A stretch of DNA of 51,807 bases from Eubacteriales bacterium (GTDB lineage: Bacteria; Bacillota; Clostridia; Lachnospirales; Lachnospiraceae): NCBI GenBank assembly GCA_030537195.1, contig JAUNOK010000020.1:1-51807 (forward strand), written 5' to 3'. Under the pieces are notes generated by a model. That model searched no databases. It had not been told where the DNA came from and saw only the letters and a program-made list of their open reading frames with translations. The position numbers and the translations under genes were made by a program. Position 1 is the first letter of the stretch; every line of letters begins with the position of its first letter. Below are positions 42,156 to 51,735 of this stretch, piece after piece.

Positions 42156-43001
42156 TTATCCCAAAGCTGACAAAATGCTTTCCTTCGCTTCATCTATTGT
42201 GATAGCATCCGTATTCACATCAAAGCCCGCCTGCTTTAAATCATTCATCAAATAAGTTACCTGTGGTGCTGCAAGACCAATTGCCTCCAGCTCCTTGTAA
42301 TGCTTAAATACATTTCTTGGTGTGTCATCATATGTCAGCACACCGTCATTCATTACCATAATTCTGCTCACATAGTTAGCAACATCGTCCATGCTGTGTG
42401 ATACAAGAATAATAGTCATTCCAGTCTCTTCCCTTAGGTACTTGAGACAATTAAGGATATCATCTCTTCCCTTAGGGTCAAGTCCGGCAGTAGGCTCATC
42501 CAGAATAAGCACATCCGGTTTCATCGCAAGTACACCTGCAATTGCAACCCTTCTCTTCTGACCACCTGATAAATCAAATGGTGACTGAAAAAACATTTTC
42601 TCATCAATTCCTACAAGTCTTAATGACTCTTTTGCCCTCTTTTCTATCTCGTCTTTTGAAAGTCCGAGATTCTTAGGGCCAAAACACACATCTTTGAATA
42701 TCTCAGTCTCAAAAAGCTGGTGTTCAGGATACTGAAATACCAGTCCAACCTTGCTTCTTAAGTCCTTCATGCTAAAATCCTGATCATATATATCTTTACC
42801 GTTGTAATATATATGACCTTCTGTTGGTTTAACAAGACCATTAAGATGCTGTATAAATGTGGATTTACCCGAACCTGTATGTCCAATAAGTCCGATAAAT
42901 TCACCATCTTCTATTGTACAGCTTACATCCTTTAAGGCCTGCCTCTCAAAGCCAGTACCTTTTTCATAAATGTAGCTGATATTATCTACTTTTATTGACA
43001 T
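42156..43001 (-). CDS. ecfA2: ECF transporter ATPase EcfA2
   Basis: About 281 residues. Walker A GHTGSGKS, Q-loop VFQYPEHQLFE, signature LSGGQKRRVAIAGV, Walker B VLILDEPTAGLD, H-loop LVSHSMDD. PEHQLF with the long C-terminal tail marks the A2 type. The ATG at 43001 has GAGGG 5 nt upstream and gives a 20-nt overlap with ecfA1; the frame opens at 43013. Confidence 0.95.
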   Translation of the reverse strand: MSIKVDNISYIYEKGTGFERQALKDVSCTIEDGEFIGLIGHTGSGKSTFIQHLNGLVKPTEGHIYYNGKDIYDQDFSMKDLRSKVGLVFQYPEHQLFETEIFKDVCFGPKNLGLSKDEIEKRAKESLRLVGIDEKMFFQSPFDLSGGQKRRVAIAGVLAMKPDVLILDEPTAGLDPKGRDDILNCLKYLREETGMTIILVSHSMDDVANYVSRIMVMNDGVLTYDDTPRNVFKHYKELEAIGLAAPQVTYLMNDLKQAGFDVNTDAITIDEAKESILSALG

Positions 43002-43863
43002 TGAAACCCTCATTTCTAACTCTAATGAGTTCCTCTGTGAATTCTTCTGAAGTTAATATTCCGTTTCTTAGCGGAACGCCTTCCTTCTGAAGTTCATAGG
43101 CTAATTCTGTAACATGTGGCACATCAAGTCTTAACTCTTTTAACTTATCCACCTGAGAGAATATTTCTCTTGGTGTTCCTGACATTACCAGCTTTCCATC
43201 ATCCATTACATAAAGCTTATCTATATCAATTACTTCCTCCATGTAATGAGTAATAAGTATAACTGTTACATTCTCCTGCCTGTTTAATTCATGAAGTACC
43301 TTAAGTACATCTTTTCGTCCTAATGGATCAAGCATTGCCGTTGGTTCATCCAACACTATACATTTAGGTTTCATTGCTACAATTCCCGCAATCGCTACCC
43401 TCTGCTTCTGTCCTCCAGATAGCTTGTTTGGCGACTGGTTTCTGAAAGCATACATTCCTACCGCTTTCAGGCTTTTTTCAACTCGTTCCCATATTTCATC
43501 TGTCGGAACACCAATATTCTCTGGTCCAAATCCAACCTCTTCATCAACAAGAGTTCCAACTATCTGGTTATCAGGGTTCTGGAATACCATTCCTGCAGTC
43601 TGTCTGACCATTAAAGTATTCTCCTCTTCCCGGGTGTCCATACCATCAACCCACACAGTTCCCTCTGTCGGCATAACGAGTGCATTCAGATGCTTTGCAA
43701 ATGTTGATTTACCTGAGCCATTATGACCTAACACAGCAACAAAATCGCCCTGTTTAATGTCTATACTCACATCATCAACAGCTTTAGTTATTCCCTCAAC
43801 ATTACCGTCTTCATCGCGTCTTACATATTCAAATGTGAGGTTTTTAGCTTTAACTATTCCCAT
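42982..43863 (-). CDS. ecfA1: ECF transporter ATPase EcfA1
   Basis: About 293 residues. Walker A GHNGSGKS, Q-loop VFQNPDNQIVG, signature LSGGQKQRVAIAGI, Walker B CIVLDEPTAMLD and H-loop LITHYMEEV. NPDNQ in the Q-loop marks the A1 type. AGGAGG lies before the ATG at 43863; 13 upstream codons are unsupported. It follows the rplQ terminator, so expression needs read-through or a promoter that I did not find. Confidence 0.95.
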   Translation of the reverse strand: MGIVKAKNLTFEYVRRDEDGNVEGITKAVDDVSIDIKQGDFVAVLGHNGSGKSTFAKHLNALVMPTEGTVWVDGMDTREEENTLMVRQTAGMVFQNPDNQIVGTLVDEEVGFGPENIGVPTDEIWERVEKSLKAVGMYAFRNQSPNKLSGGQKQRVAIAGIVAMKPKCIVLDEPTAMLDPLGRKDVLKVLHELNRQENVTVILITHYMEEVIDIDKLYVMDDGKLVMSGTPREIFSQVDKLKELRLDVPHVTELAYELQKEGVPLRNGILTSEEFTEELIRVRNEGFNVNKSR

Positions 43864-43900
43864 ATTACCTCCTGCCCTTTTAAGTCTTACCGCAGATTTC

Positions 43901-43931
43901 AAAAAAAGCGGATAAGTTTCCTTACCCGCTT
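43901..43931 (-). terminator. Terminator between rplQ and ecfA1
   Basis: AAGCGGGTAAG / CTTATCCGCTT stem with a 4-base GAAA loop, followed on the minus strand by TTTTT. Confidence 0.9.
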
Positions 43932-43946
43932 AGATTGCAATTGAAA

Positions 43947-44483
43947 TTAAACTAATTCAAGAAGAACTTCCATTGCTGCATCACCTTTTCTTAAACCGAT
44001 CTTAACGATTCTTGTGTAACCGCCCTGACGATCAGCATACTTAGGTGCGATCTCATCAAATAACTTGTTTGTAAGATCTACAGTCTTAGTATTCTTCTTC
44101 TTTCCAGCAGCTGCTGTAGGAACTTCTGTAACTGTGTAAAGAACCTTATCCATCTGCTTTCTAGCGTGAAGTCTTGAAGGAAGATCCTTCTTGATTTCCT
44201 TCTCTACTGTCTCGTATACAGTAACCTTCTTGCCATCAACAACTTCCTTAACTCTCTTGCCTTCAGCATCCTTCTTAGGAACCTTAGCTGAAACCTTAAC
44301 TGTCTCGTAGTTGTCTTTCTCTTTAACTGCAAGTGTGATGAGCTTTTCAGCCATCTTCTTAACTTCCTTGGCTCTTGCCTCTGTAGTAACAATCTTGCCA
44401 TTCTCGATTAATGCTGTTACCTGACCTCTTAATAAAGCCTTTCTCTGGCTAGATGTTCTGCCGAGCTTTCTATATTTTGCCAT
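43947..44483 (-). CDS. rplQ: 50S ribosomal protein L17 with insertion
   Basis: 178 residues, against about 113-127 for usual L17. The conserved start ([20 protein letters not shown]) and end ([25 protein letters not shown]) are normal. An extra block of about 48 charged residues sits at 54-101 and the middle linker (117-136) is expanded with [10 protein letters not shown]. Flanks remain in frame, so it is a real insertion rather than a frameshift. GGAGG lies before the ATG. Last gene of the ribosomal operon. Confidence 0.96.
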   Translation of the reverse strand: MAKYRKLGRTSSQRKALLRGQVTALIENGKIVTTEARAKEVKKMAEKLITLAVKEKDNYETVKVSAKVPKKDAEGKRVKEVVDGKKVTVYETVEKEIKKDLPSRLHARKQMDKVLYTVTEVPTAAAGKKKNTKTVDLTNKLFDEIAPKYADRQGGYTRIVKIGLRKGDAAMEVLLELV

Positions 44484-44552
44484 GATTTACCTCCATTTGT
44501 AACAGCTATACATGCGCTTATGGACTTACTGTATAGCCGCCGTATCTACAAA

Positions 44553-45521
44553 TTAATCTTCATTAGGTCTAAGATGTAAGCCCATTTCCTTAAGCTTAAG
44601 GAGAACCTCATCTAAAGACTTCTTACCTAAGTTTCTTACCTTCATCATATCATCTGATGTCTTATTGCAAAGCTCTTCAACTGTGTTGATACCAGCTCTT
44701 CTAAGACAATTAGATGAACGAACAGATAATTCAAGATCTTCAATGCTCATTGAAAGGACCTTAGTTGTCTCATCCTCTTCCTGCTCAACCATGATTTCCA
44801 CTTTCTGAGCGTTCTCTGAAAGATTGATGAATCCCTTTAAATGTTCACTTAAAACCTTAGCTGCGAGACTTAAAGCCTCATCTGGTTCTATTGTACCATT
44901 AGTAAAAATATCAAGTGTAAGTTTATCAAAATCTGTATCCTGACCTACACGAGTATTCTGAACTGCCATATTAACTCTCTCTACTGGTGTGTAGATTGAA
45001 TCAACAGCGATAACGCCTGCTGGCTGATCATCTCTCTTATTCTTCTCTGAGCTTACATAACCACGTCCATTAGTGATTGTAAGTTCCATTGAGAGCTTGC
45101 TGTCTGCACCATTAAGATGTGCAATAACAAGATCCGGATTAATTATTTCAATATCAGGATCAACCTGAATATCTGATGCTTTAACTACACCTTCGCCTAC
45201 GAAGTCGATATGGGCTTCCTTAGGCTCAACAGAATTTCCGTTGTTCTTGATTGATAACTGCTTGATGTTCATGACGATCTCAGTAACATCTTCCTTAACA
45301 CCTGGAATTGAGCTGAATTCATGAAGTACACCTTCAATCTTGATACTGCTTACAGCTGTACCAACTAATGAAGAGAGCATAATTCTTCTTAAAGAATTAC
45401 CTAATGTTAAACCATAACCTCTTTCGAGTGGCTCAACAACAAATTTACCATACTTGCCATCTTCTGATTTTTCTGTCATCTCAATCTTTGGCATCTTGAA
45501 ATTAAAATCTGCATCAACCAT
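44553..45521 (-). CDS. rpoA: DNA-directed RNA polymerase subunit alpha
   Basis: 322 residues: N-terminal assembly domain with [23 protein letters not shown], and the C-terminal promoter-binding domain with [15 protein letters not shown] and [24 protein letters not shown] lies before the ATG. A GCTATAC/GTATAGC hairpin sits in the 69-nt gap before rplQ. Confidence 0.98.
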   Translation of the reverse strand: MVDADFNFKMPKIEMTEKSEDGKYGKFVVEPLERGYGLTLGNSLRRIMLSSLVGTAVSSIKIEGVLHEFSSIPGVKEDVTEIVMNIKQLSIKNNGNSVEPKEAHIDFVGEGVVKASDIQVDPDIEIINPDLVIAHLNGADSKLSMELTITNGRGYVSSEKNKRDDQPAGVIAVDSIYTPVERVNMAVQNTRVGQDTDFDKLTLDIFTNGTIEPDEALSLAAKVLSEHLKGFINLSENAQKVEIMVEQEEDETTKVLSMSIEDLELSVRSSNCLRRAGINTVEELCNKTSDDMMKVRNLGKKSLDEVLLKLKEMGLHLRPNED

Positions 45522-45578
45522 GTATAGTCCCTCCTTTTTATGGGTTTTATAAGTTTTATTCTATATTTCCGATACGGA

Positions 45579-46172
45579 TTACTTAGAATATAACTCGACG
45601 ATAAGCATCTCGTTTACAGGAACGTCAATAACTTCTCTTGTAGGGATTGACTTAACTGATCCCTTAAGAGCGTCTGCATCTGCCTCTAACCACTCTGGAA
45701 CAAGTCTTCCATTAGTAGCCTCAAGGATTTCCTTGTATCTTGCTGATGACTTAGACTTCTCTCTGATTTCGATAACATCTCCAGCCTTTACAAGGTATGA
45801 AGGGATGTTTACGCACTTACCATTAACTAATACATGCTTGTGATCAACGATCTGTCTTGCTTCTTTTCTTGTTCTAGCGAATCCTAATCTAAAAAGAACG
45901 TTGTCAAGTCTGAGCTCGAGCATGATCATAAGGTTCTCACCAGTCATACCCTTCTGTCTCTCAGCCTTCTTATAGTAATTTCTGAAAGGCTTCTCTAATA
46001 CACCGTAGATGAACTTAGCCTTCTGCTTCTCACGAAGCTGCATACCATACTCGCTAACCTTTCTACCAGCGTTCTTTGCCTTTCTTCTAGATTTCTTATC
46101 TATTCCTAAATATACAGGATCCATTTCAAGAGATCTACATCTCTTGAGGACAGGTGTTCTATTAACTGCCAT
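45579..46172 (-). CDS. rpsD: 30S ribosomal protein S4
   Basis: 197 residues. The S4 RNA-binding domain [20 protein letters not shown] followed by DHKHVLVNG is clear, and the C-terminus ends [11 protein letters not shown]. The N-terminus lacks a Cys4 zinc motif (the zinc-free type). S4 often represses its own operon. Confidence 0.98.
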   Translation of the reverse strand: MAVNRTPVLKRCRSLEMDPVYLGIDKKSRRKAKNAGRKVSEYGMQLREKQKAKFIYGVLEKPFRNYYKKAERQKGMTGENLMIMLELRLDNVLFRLGFARTRKEARQIVDHKHVLVNGKCVNIPSYLVKAGDVIEIREKSKSSARYKEILEATNGRLVPEWLEADADALKGSVKSIPTREVIDVPVNEMLIVELYSK

Positions 46173-46192
46173 TGTAATCTTACCTCCCTAAA

Positions 46193-46588
46193 TTAAACTC
46201 TTCTACGCTTTGGTGGACGGCATCCATTGTGTGGAACTGGAGTAACATCCTTGATACTTGTAACTTCAAGACCAGCTGCTGAAAGTGCTCTGATAGCTGC
46301 TTCTCTACCTGAACCTGGTCCCTTAACCATAACGTCTACAGACTTTAATCCGTGAATTAATGCAGCCTTTGTTGCTGTCTCTGCTGCCATCTGTGCTGCA
46401 TAAGGAGTAGACTTCTTAGATCCTCTGAATCCGAGTCCACCTGCAGATGCCCATGATAAAGCATTTCCTTCTGCATCTGTTAAAGTAACTATTGTATTAT
46501 TGAAAGATGACTGAATATGTGCCTGTCCTCTTTCAACATTCTTCTTAACACGCTTCTTTGTCACTTTTTTTGTAACTTTCTGAGCCAT
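46193..46588 (-). CDS. rpsK: 30S ribosomal protein S11
   Basis: 131 residues with [18 protein letters not shown], the [16 protein letters not shown] block and the C-terminal [13 protein letters not shown]. The Asn-Gly in PHNGCR is the site of isoaspartate formation known in bacterial S11. RBS AGGAGG. Confidence 0.98.
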   Translation of the reverse strand: MAQKVTKKVTKKRVKKNVERGQAHIQSSFNNTIVTLTDAEGNALSWASAGGLGFRGSKKSTPYAAQMAAETATKAALIHGLKSVDVMVKGPGSGREAAIRALSAAGLEVTSIKDVTPVPHNGCRPPKRRRV

Positions 46589-46621
46589 GATAACTAACCT
46601 CCTGTGAGTTTAACAATTCAA

Positions 46622-46996
46622 TTATTTCTTCTTATTAGCTACAGTCTTCTTAGGACCCTTACATGTTCTTGCGTTAGTCTTTGTCTTCTGACCTCTGCAT
46701 GGAAGTCCCTTTCTATGACGGATTCCTCTGTAGCATCCGATTTCCTTTAATCTCTTAATGTTCATGGCAACTTCTCTTCTTAAGTCACCTTCTACTAAAT
46801 GCTCTGGATCAGCATCGATAACCTTAGCAATCTTTGCTACTTCTTCATCTGTAAGATCCTTAACACGTGTATCTGGATTAACGCCAGCCTCTTCAAGAAT
46901 CTTAGATGCTCTTACTCGGCCAATACCGTAAACATAAGTAAGTCCTATTTCAATACGCTTTTCTCTTGGTAAGTCTACACCTGAAATACGAGCCAT
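46622..46996 (-). CDS. rpsM: 30S ribosomal protein S13
   Basis: 124 residues. [18 protein letters not shown] at the start, [12 protein letters not shown], and the basic tail [25 protein letters not shown] lies 11 nt before the ATG. It is the first gene after a promoter and leader inside the operon. Confidence 0.98.
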   Translation of the reverse strand: MARISGVDLPREKRIEIGLTYVYGIGRVRASKILEEAGVNPDTRVKDLTDEEVAKIAKVIDADPEHLVEGDLRREVAMNIKRLKEIGCYRGIRHRKGLPCRGQKTKTNARTCKGPKKTVANKKK

Positions 46997-47126
46997 GTGT
47001 TCTTTAACCTCCGTTTGATCAATTAAATTAATATTAATATAGATAGAAAAATGTAGTCCGATTCCTACGCAGCTCGTTCTAGGCTCTATCCCCCGCTTCG
47101 AACGCCTGAAATGTGTGCGTCACCTT
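46997..47126 (-). promoter_or_regulatory. rpsM leader, candidate ribosomal-protein-binding RNA
   Basis: About 130 nt between the predicted start and the rpsM ATG. Two stems can be drawn: GCGTTC...GAACGAGC and GTAGGAATCGGACTAC. The region is much longer than other gaps in the operon. Autoregulation by S4 or another product of rpsM-rpsK-rpsD is a guess. Confidence 0.45.
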
Positions 47127-47132
47127 CAGTCT

Positions 47133-47162
47133 ACTATATTTGATAGCAATGAACACCGTCAA
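47133..47162 (-). promoter_or_regulatory. Internal promoter upstream of rpsM
   Basis: Minus-strand TTGACG (47162-47157), 18-nt spacer, TATAGT (47138-47133). A short palindrome (GAGAAGTA-CTTC-TACTTCTC, 47276-47295) between rpmJ and this promoter may slow or process the incoming transcript. Confidence 0.6.
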
Positions 47163-47308
47163 CTTATCCGGATGTGTCATCGCTGCAGCCGCAAAACTGT
47201 TCTCTGTCCATCATAATACAGACAGAATTAGTTACAATATCAACTAGTGAGATTGATATCATAACGCAGAAATATGAGAAGTACTTCTACTTCTCTGCTT
47301 CAGGGAAA

Positions 47309-47422
47309 TTAACCCTGTCTCTGCTTGTGCTTAGGGTTTTCACAGATAATTCTGATGCTACCCTTTCTTTTAATGACTTTGCATTTTTCACAAATTGGTT
47401 TAACTGATGATCTAACCTTCAC
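47309..47422 (-). CDS. rpmJ: 50S ribosomal protein L36 (GTG start)
   Basis: 37 residues, starting [15 protein letters not shown] and ending NPKHKQRQG. The zinc ligands Cys11, Cys14, Cys27 and His32 are all present (zinc-binding form). The start is GTG, with AAAGGAGG 8 nt upstream. Standard position between infA and rpsM. Confidence 0.96.
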   Translation of the reverse strand: MKVRSSVKPICEKCKVIKRKGSIRIICENPKHKQRQG

Positions 47423-47540
47423 TGCAAAAGCCTCCTTTCAGACAAGTTCGGTTGCTATTATAGCACAACCTTTTCTATCAACGCAAGGAAAATTTTACAA
47501 AATTTATAAAGAATATTTTGTACATATATTCCTATTGTTT

Positions 47541-47759
47541 TTATTTATCTCTCCAAATGATTCTTCCCTTTGTTAAATCATATGGTGATAACTCGATTGT
47601 TACCTTATCACCAGGAAGAATTCTGATGAAGTTCATTCTTAACTTACCACTGATTGTAGCAAGTATCTGATGTCCATTCTCAAGTTCTACTTTAAAAAAT
47701 GCATTAGGTAATTTCTCAACTACCTTTCCTTCGATTTCAATTACATCTGCCTTTGACAT
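47541..47759 (-). CDS. infA: Translation initiation factor IF-1
   Basis: 72 residues, a single S1/OB-fold: [35 protein letters not shown] and [13 protein letters not shown]. Standard length. AGGAGG lies before the ATG. It lies 16 nt after the KOW gene. Confidence 0.98.
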   Translation of the reverse strand: MSKADVIEIEGKVVEKLPNAFFKVELENGHQILATISGKLRMNFIRILPGDKVTIELSPYDLTKGRIIWRDK

Positions 47760-47775
47760 ATAAGTTTACCTCCTA

Positions 47776-48045
47776 TTATTTGGCACTGGTTTTAATCTGC
47801 TTAATCGCATATTTTATTTCTTCATTACTTATAAACAGGTTTTTCTCTATCTTTTCTGCAAGATCACTATCTTTTTGTTTTATGAGCTGAACATGTTTCA
47901 GCTTTTTCTTTTTAAGTTTATCTGTCGGTCTTAACTTACCGTCCGACAGATAAACATATACATCATCAGATTCGAGAATCATATATACAGTACCTTTGTC
48001 ATGGCCTGCTTTAGAACTTGCAAAATATCCTTTTATATCACTCAT
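47776..48045 (-). CDS. KOW-domain RNA-binding protein, ribosomal L14e-like
   Basis: 89 residues. The N-terminal half is a KOW-type domain (GYFASSKAGHDKGTVYMIL, then VYVYLSDGKLRPTDKLKKK), as in eukaryotic/archaeal L14e. The second half is charged and helical. Such genes lie just before infA in many Clostridia, usually after map. Its role is unknown; ribosome or RNA binding is inferred. It is 6 nt downstream of adk. Confidence 0.85.
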   Translation of the reverse strand: MSDIKGYFASSKAGHDKGTVYMILESDDVYVYLSDGKLRPTDKLKKKKLKHVQLIKQKDSDLAEKIEKNLFISNEEIKYAIKQIKTSAK

Positions 48046-48051
48046 AGATGA

Positions 48052-48693
48052 TTAACCTAAGATCTTAACTATTGCAGCAAATACATCATCCATAGGCTGT
48101 GTACCATCAACTTCTTTAAGTACACCCTTTCCTGAATAGTATTCGATCAATGGCTGTGTCTGCTCATGATATACTGAAAGTCTGTTTTTTACTGTCTCTG
48201 GCTTATCGTCATCTCTTAAGATAAGCTTCTCGCCACATGCATCACATATTCCTTCAACCTTTGTTGGGTTGAACTGGATATGGTATGTTGCTCCACAACC
48301 TACACATGCTCTTCTTCCAGACATTCTGTTTATTATATTCTCATCAGGAACTTCGACATTGATTGCATAATCAACTGACTCTCCATTAGCACTAAGAGCC
48401 TTATCAAGTGCCTCTGCCTGAGGAATTGTTCTTGGGAATCCATCAAGAACATATCCGTTAGCACAATCTGCTTCCTTGAATCTGTCCATGATAAGATCAA
48501 CTACTAATTCATCAGGTACGAGCTCGCCCTTATCCATGTATGTCTTTGCCTTCTGTCCAAGCTCTGTATTGTTCTTAATATTAGCTCTGAAAATATCTCC
48601 TGTAGAGATATGTGGTATAGCATATTTTGCTGCTATCTTCTTAGCCTGTGTACCTTTTCCTGCTCCTGGAGCACCTAACATAATTATCTTCAT
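48052..48693 (-). CDS. adk: Adenylate kinase, zinc-containing LID type
   Basis: 213 residues. Interconverts ATP, ADP and AMP. P-loop [10 protein letters not shown] at 7-16, NMP-binding STGDIFR, and VLDGFPRT. The LID domain carries four cysteines (CVGC and CDAC), the zinc-binding form found in Gram-positive bacteria. GGAG lies before the ATG. Confidence 0.98.
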   Translation of the reverse strand: MKIIMLGAPGAGKGTQAKKIAAKYAIPHISTGDIFRANIKNNTELGQKAKTYMDKGELVPDELVVDLIMDRFKEADCANGYVLDGFPRTIPQAEALDKALSANGESVDYAINVEVPDENIINRMSGRRACVGCGATYHIQFNPTKVEGICDACGEKLILRDDDKPETVKNRLSVYHEQTQPLIEYYSGKGVLKEVDGTQPMDDVFAAIVKILG

Positions 48694-48749
48694 AATATTT
48701 TCTCCATTCCAAAATCATAAATATTCGTAATAAATCATAATACACAAAG

Positions 48750-48777
48750 GACTTACCCGGCATAAACCGGGCAAGTC
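48750..48777 (-). other. Hairpin in the secY-adk gap
   Basis: GACTTGCCCGG / CCGGGTAAGTC stem with a short loop and no T tract. It lies in the 120-nt gap between secY and adk; a pausing or RNA-processing site is more likely than a terminator. Confidence 0.5.
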
Positions 48778-48813
48778 AATATTTTATACTAATATCATCC
48801 GCGATATAAAGAA

Positions 48814-50133
48814 TTACTCACTGAGGAATCCCTTATAGTAACGATTGCACATCTGAGACTCAATCTGCTTTAATGTTTCAAGTACAACACCAACGATAAT
48901 GATGATTGATGTTCCACCGAATGAAACTGAAGCATTAAAGAATCCTGTACACATTATTGGAATGAGGGCAATTATTAAAAGTCCGACAGCTCCAATAAAT
49001 ACGATATAATTAAGTATTTTGTTAAGATATTCGCTTGTAGACTTACCAGGTGTTATTCCTGGAATAACTCCACCCGCTTTCTTTAAGTTATCAGCTACCT
49101 CAATTGGGTTAAATGTTATTGATGTATAGAAGTATGCAAATATTATAAGCAGTACTATGTATACTATTAAACCAATTGAATACTTTGGAGCTTCAACTCT
49201 GCACCAGTATGATGAGCTAAGATATCTGGTCCACTCATATGATTTACCAAATAACTGGGCGATTATAACTGGGAACTGCATAAGTGATGATGCGAAAATA
49301 ATTGGCATAACACCTGCAGTATTAACCTTTAATGGAATGTTTGTTGACTGTCCGCCAACTGTTCTTCTACCACTAACCTTCTGAGAGTACTGAACTGGAA
49401 TTCTTCTCTCTCCATCCTGAAGGAAGCATACAAGAACAACCATAACAATAAGAATTGCTAATATTATTGCTGCTGCTAAAACACCCTTTGCAGGTGTCTT
49501 TGGTGCAACAAATGTGCTATATAATGTAGCAAAATCACTAGGCATACCTGATATGATATTAATCAAAAGTACTATTGAAATACCATTTCCAACACCCTTT
49601 TCAGTGATTCGCTCACCAAGCCACATTAATACTGCTGAACCAGCTGTAAGTGCAGCTACAACTACGATTATACATACTACGTAATGTAATGTGCTAAGCT
49701 GTGCTGAATCTTTGATAAGACCTGATCTACCAAATCCAACTGCCATAGCAATACTTTCTATTAAAGAAAGACCAATTGTTACGTATCTTGTAATCGATGC
49801 TATCTTCTTTCTACCATCTTCTCCCTCTTTCTGCATTTCCTCTAACTTAGGAATTGCAATTGTGAGAAGCTGCATGATAATTGAAGATGTGATATATGGT
49901 GTTATGCTCAGCGCAAAGAGGGACATTCTTTCGAATGAACCTCCTGTGAAAGCACTGAGATAACTTAAATCACCAGTATTAATTCCACTAAGTAAGCTAC
50001 TAAAATAATTGGTGTCTACACCAGGGATTGGAAGTAAACTTCCAACTCTGACAACAACAAGAATTAATAATGTATATATTATCTTTTTTCTTATATCTTT
50101 GTTCTTAAAAGCGCCTACAAGTGTTTTAAACAT
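48814..50133 (-). CDS. secY: Preprotein translocase subunit SecY
   Basis: 439 residues, ten membrane helices. PIPGVDTNYF near the N-terminus, the plug and second-helix region SLFALSITPYITSSIIMQLL, GERITEKGVGNGISI, and the C-terminal QMCNRYYKGFLSE are standard. It forms the protein-conducting channel with SecE and SecG. It starts 1 nt after rplO. Confidence 0.98.
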   Translation of the reverse strand: MFKTLVGAFKNKDIRKKIIYTLLILVVVRVGSLLPIPGVDTNYFSSLLSGINTGDLSYLSAFTGGSFERMSLFALSITPYITSSIIMQLLTIAIPKLEEMQKEGEDGRKKIASITRYVTIGLSLIESIAMAVGFGRSGLIKDSAQLSTLHYVVCIIVVVAALTAGSAVLMWLGERITEKGVGNGISIVLLINIISGMPSDFATLYSTFVAPKTPAKGVLAAAIILAILIVMVVLVCFLQDGERRIPVQYSQKVSGRRTVGGQSTNIPLKVNTAGVMPIIFASSLMQFPVIIAQLFGKSYEWTRYLSSSYWCRVEAPKYSIGLIVYIVLLIIFAYFYTSITFNPIEVADNLKKAGGVIPGITPGKSTSEYLNKILNYIVFIGAVGLLIIALIPIMCTGFFNASVSFGGTSIIIIVGVVLETLKQIESQMCNRYYKGFLSE

Positions 50134-50134
50134 A

Positions 50135-50578
50135 TTAGATCACCTCGCAGGTTCCGCCGAGAGCCTCGATCTTCTCCTTAGCTGCAGCACTGAATGCGTT
50201 AGCCTTAACAGTAAGCTTCTTTGTAAGCTCGCCGTTTGCAAGAATCTTGATTCCATCTTTAGGATCCTTAACGATTCCTGACTCGATTAATGTATCTACA
50301 GTAACCTCTGCACCGTTATCAAAACGATCTAATACATTAACATTAATAGCAACGAATTCCTTACGGTTTCTGTTAGTGAATCCTCTCTTAGGAATTCTTC
50401 TATATAATGGCATCTGGCCACCTTCAAAACCTGGTCTTGGTGCTCCTGAACGAGCCTTCTGTCCCTTATGACCCTTACCAGCTGTCTTGCCGTTACCTGA
50501 GCCATGTCCACGACCTCTTCTGAAATTATCGCTTAATACTGAACCTTCTGCAGGTCTCAAATTAGATAAATCCATCAT
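50135..50578 (-). CDS. rplO: 50S ribosomal protein L15
   Basis: 147 residues (or 146 from the second of two adjacent ATGs). [20 protein letters not shown] is the Gly-rich signature; [11 protein letters not shown] and ALGGTCEVI follow. AGGAGG lies before the first ATG. Confidence 0.98.
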   Translation of the reverse strand: MMDLSNLRPAEGSVLSDNFRRGRGHGSGNGKTAGKGHKGQKARSGAPRPGFEGGQMPLYRRIPKRGFTNRNRKEFVAINVNVLDRFDNGAEVTVDTLIESGIVKDPKDGIKILANGELTKKLTVKANAFSAAAKEKIEALGGTCEVI

Positions 50579-50597
50579 TGCACCTCCTTATCTGTAA

Positions 50598-50780
50598 TTA
50601 GATTTCTTCTACCTTTAACATATAACCAATCTGCTGAATCTGTCCTCTTGTAGCAGCATTATCTGGAAGTTCAACTGTCTTATGCATCTTTGTAAGACCC
50701 ATAGCTTCAACAGTTTTTCTATGCTTAGGAACAGCGCCGATTGGAGACTTAACTAAAGTTATTCTTAACTTCTCAGCCAT
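50598..50780 (-). CDS. rpmD: 50S ribosomal protein L30
   Basis: 60 residues from the ATG at 50780, which has GGAGG 5 nt upstream; the frame runs 11 codons further without support. LRITLVKSPIGAVPKHRKT and the end RGQIQQIGYMLKVEEI are typical. Confidence 0.97.
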   Translation of the reverse strand: MAEKLRITLVKSPIGAVPKHRKTVEAMGLTKMHKTVELPDNAATRGQIQQIGYMLKVEEI

Positions 50781-50820
50781 TTTAACCTCCATCTCCTGCT
50801 TTGCAGGAATCACAATTTAA

Positions 50821-51330
50821 TTAACCAAGGATCTCGCTAACTGACTTTCCACGAAGTCTTGCAACTTCTTCTGGAGTCTTCATAGACTTAAGTCCTTCGA
50901 TTGTTGCTAATACAACGTTCTGCTTGTTGTTTGATCCAAGTGACTTTGTACGGATATTCTTGATACCTGCAAGCTCAAGGATTGAACGAGCTGGACCACC
51001 AGCGATGATACCAGTACCTTCTGGAGCTCTCTTTAATAATACTGTAGCTCCTCCGAACTTTCCAAGAAAATCATGTGGAACTGATCCGTTCTCATCGATT
51101 GGAACTTCTACTAAATGTTTGATAGCATCTTCTTTTCCCTTGCGGATAGCTTCTGGAATTTCAGCTGCCTTACCAACACCTGCACCTACGTGTCCGTTGC
51201 CGTCACCAACAACTACTAATGCTGCAAAACGCATGTTACGTCCGCCCTTTACAACCTTTGTTACACGCTTGATTGATACTACATTATCATTTAATTCTAA
51301 CTGACTAGCATCAATTATTGTACGTTTCAT
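50821..51330 (-). CDS. rpsE: 30S ribosomal protein S5
   Basis: About 169 residues from the ATG at 51330; an upstream open stretch overlaps rplR and is not used. The double-stranded-RNA-binding part [18 protein letters not shown] and [17 protein letters not shown], and the C-terminal [16 protein letters not shown], are standard. Confidence 0.97.
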   Translation of the reverse strand: MKRTIIDASQLELNDNVVSIKRVTKVVKGGRNMRFAALVVVGDGNGHVGAGVGKAAEIPEAIRKGKEDAIKHLVEVPIDENGSVPHDFLGKFGGATVLLKRAPEGTGIIAGGPARSILELAGIKNIRTKSLGSNNKQNVVLATIEGLKSMKTPEEVARLRGKSVSEILG

Positions 51331-51349
51331 ACTGTAATCTCCCTTCCGC

Positions 51350-51718
51350 TTAGAATTCAAGGCCAGCTTCACGAGCTGCCTCTGCTAATGCCTTAATTTT
51401 ACCTGCATAAATGAAACCGCCTCTGTCATAAACAACAGTCTTGATTCCCTTTTCTAATGCTCTCTTTGCTACGACTGTACCAACAGCAGCTGCTGCTTCA
51501 ACATTGTTTGTCTTCTCAAGCTCTGCCTTAACTTCCTTATCAAGTGTTGATGCTGATACAAGTGTCTTTCCAACTGTGTCGTCAATAATCTGAGCATACA
51601 TATGATTATTGCTTCTGAACACAGCTAAACGTGGTCTTTCTGCAGTACCACTGAAACGATTACGTAATCTTCTATGCTTCTGTTCGCGAACTACTGTTCT
51701 TGATTTCTTACTAACCAT
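51350..51718 (-). CDS. rplR: 50S ribosomal protein L18
   Basis: 122 residues. [20 protein letters not shown] and the end [21 protein letters not shown] are conserved. L18 binds 5S rRNA. Starts 17 nt after rplF. Confidence 0.98.
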   Translation of the reverse strand: MVSKKSRTVVREQKHRRLRNRFSGTAERPRLAVFRSNNHMYAQIIDDTVGKTLVSASTLDKEVKAELEKTNNVEAAAAVGTVVAKRALEKGIKTVVYDRGGFIYAGKIKALAEAAREAGLEF

Positions 51719-51735
51719 TATGTTTTCTCCTTTAA

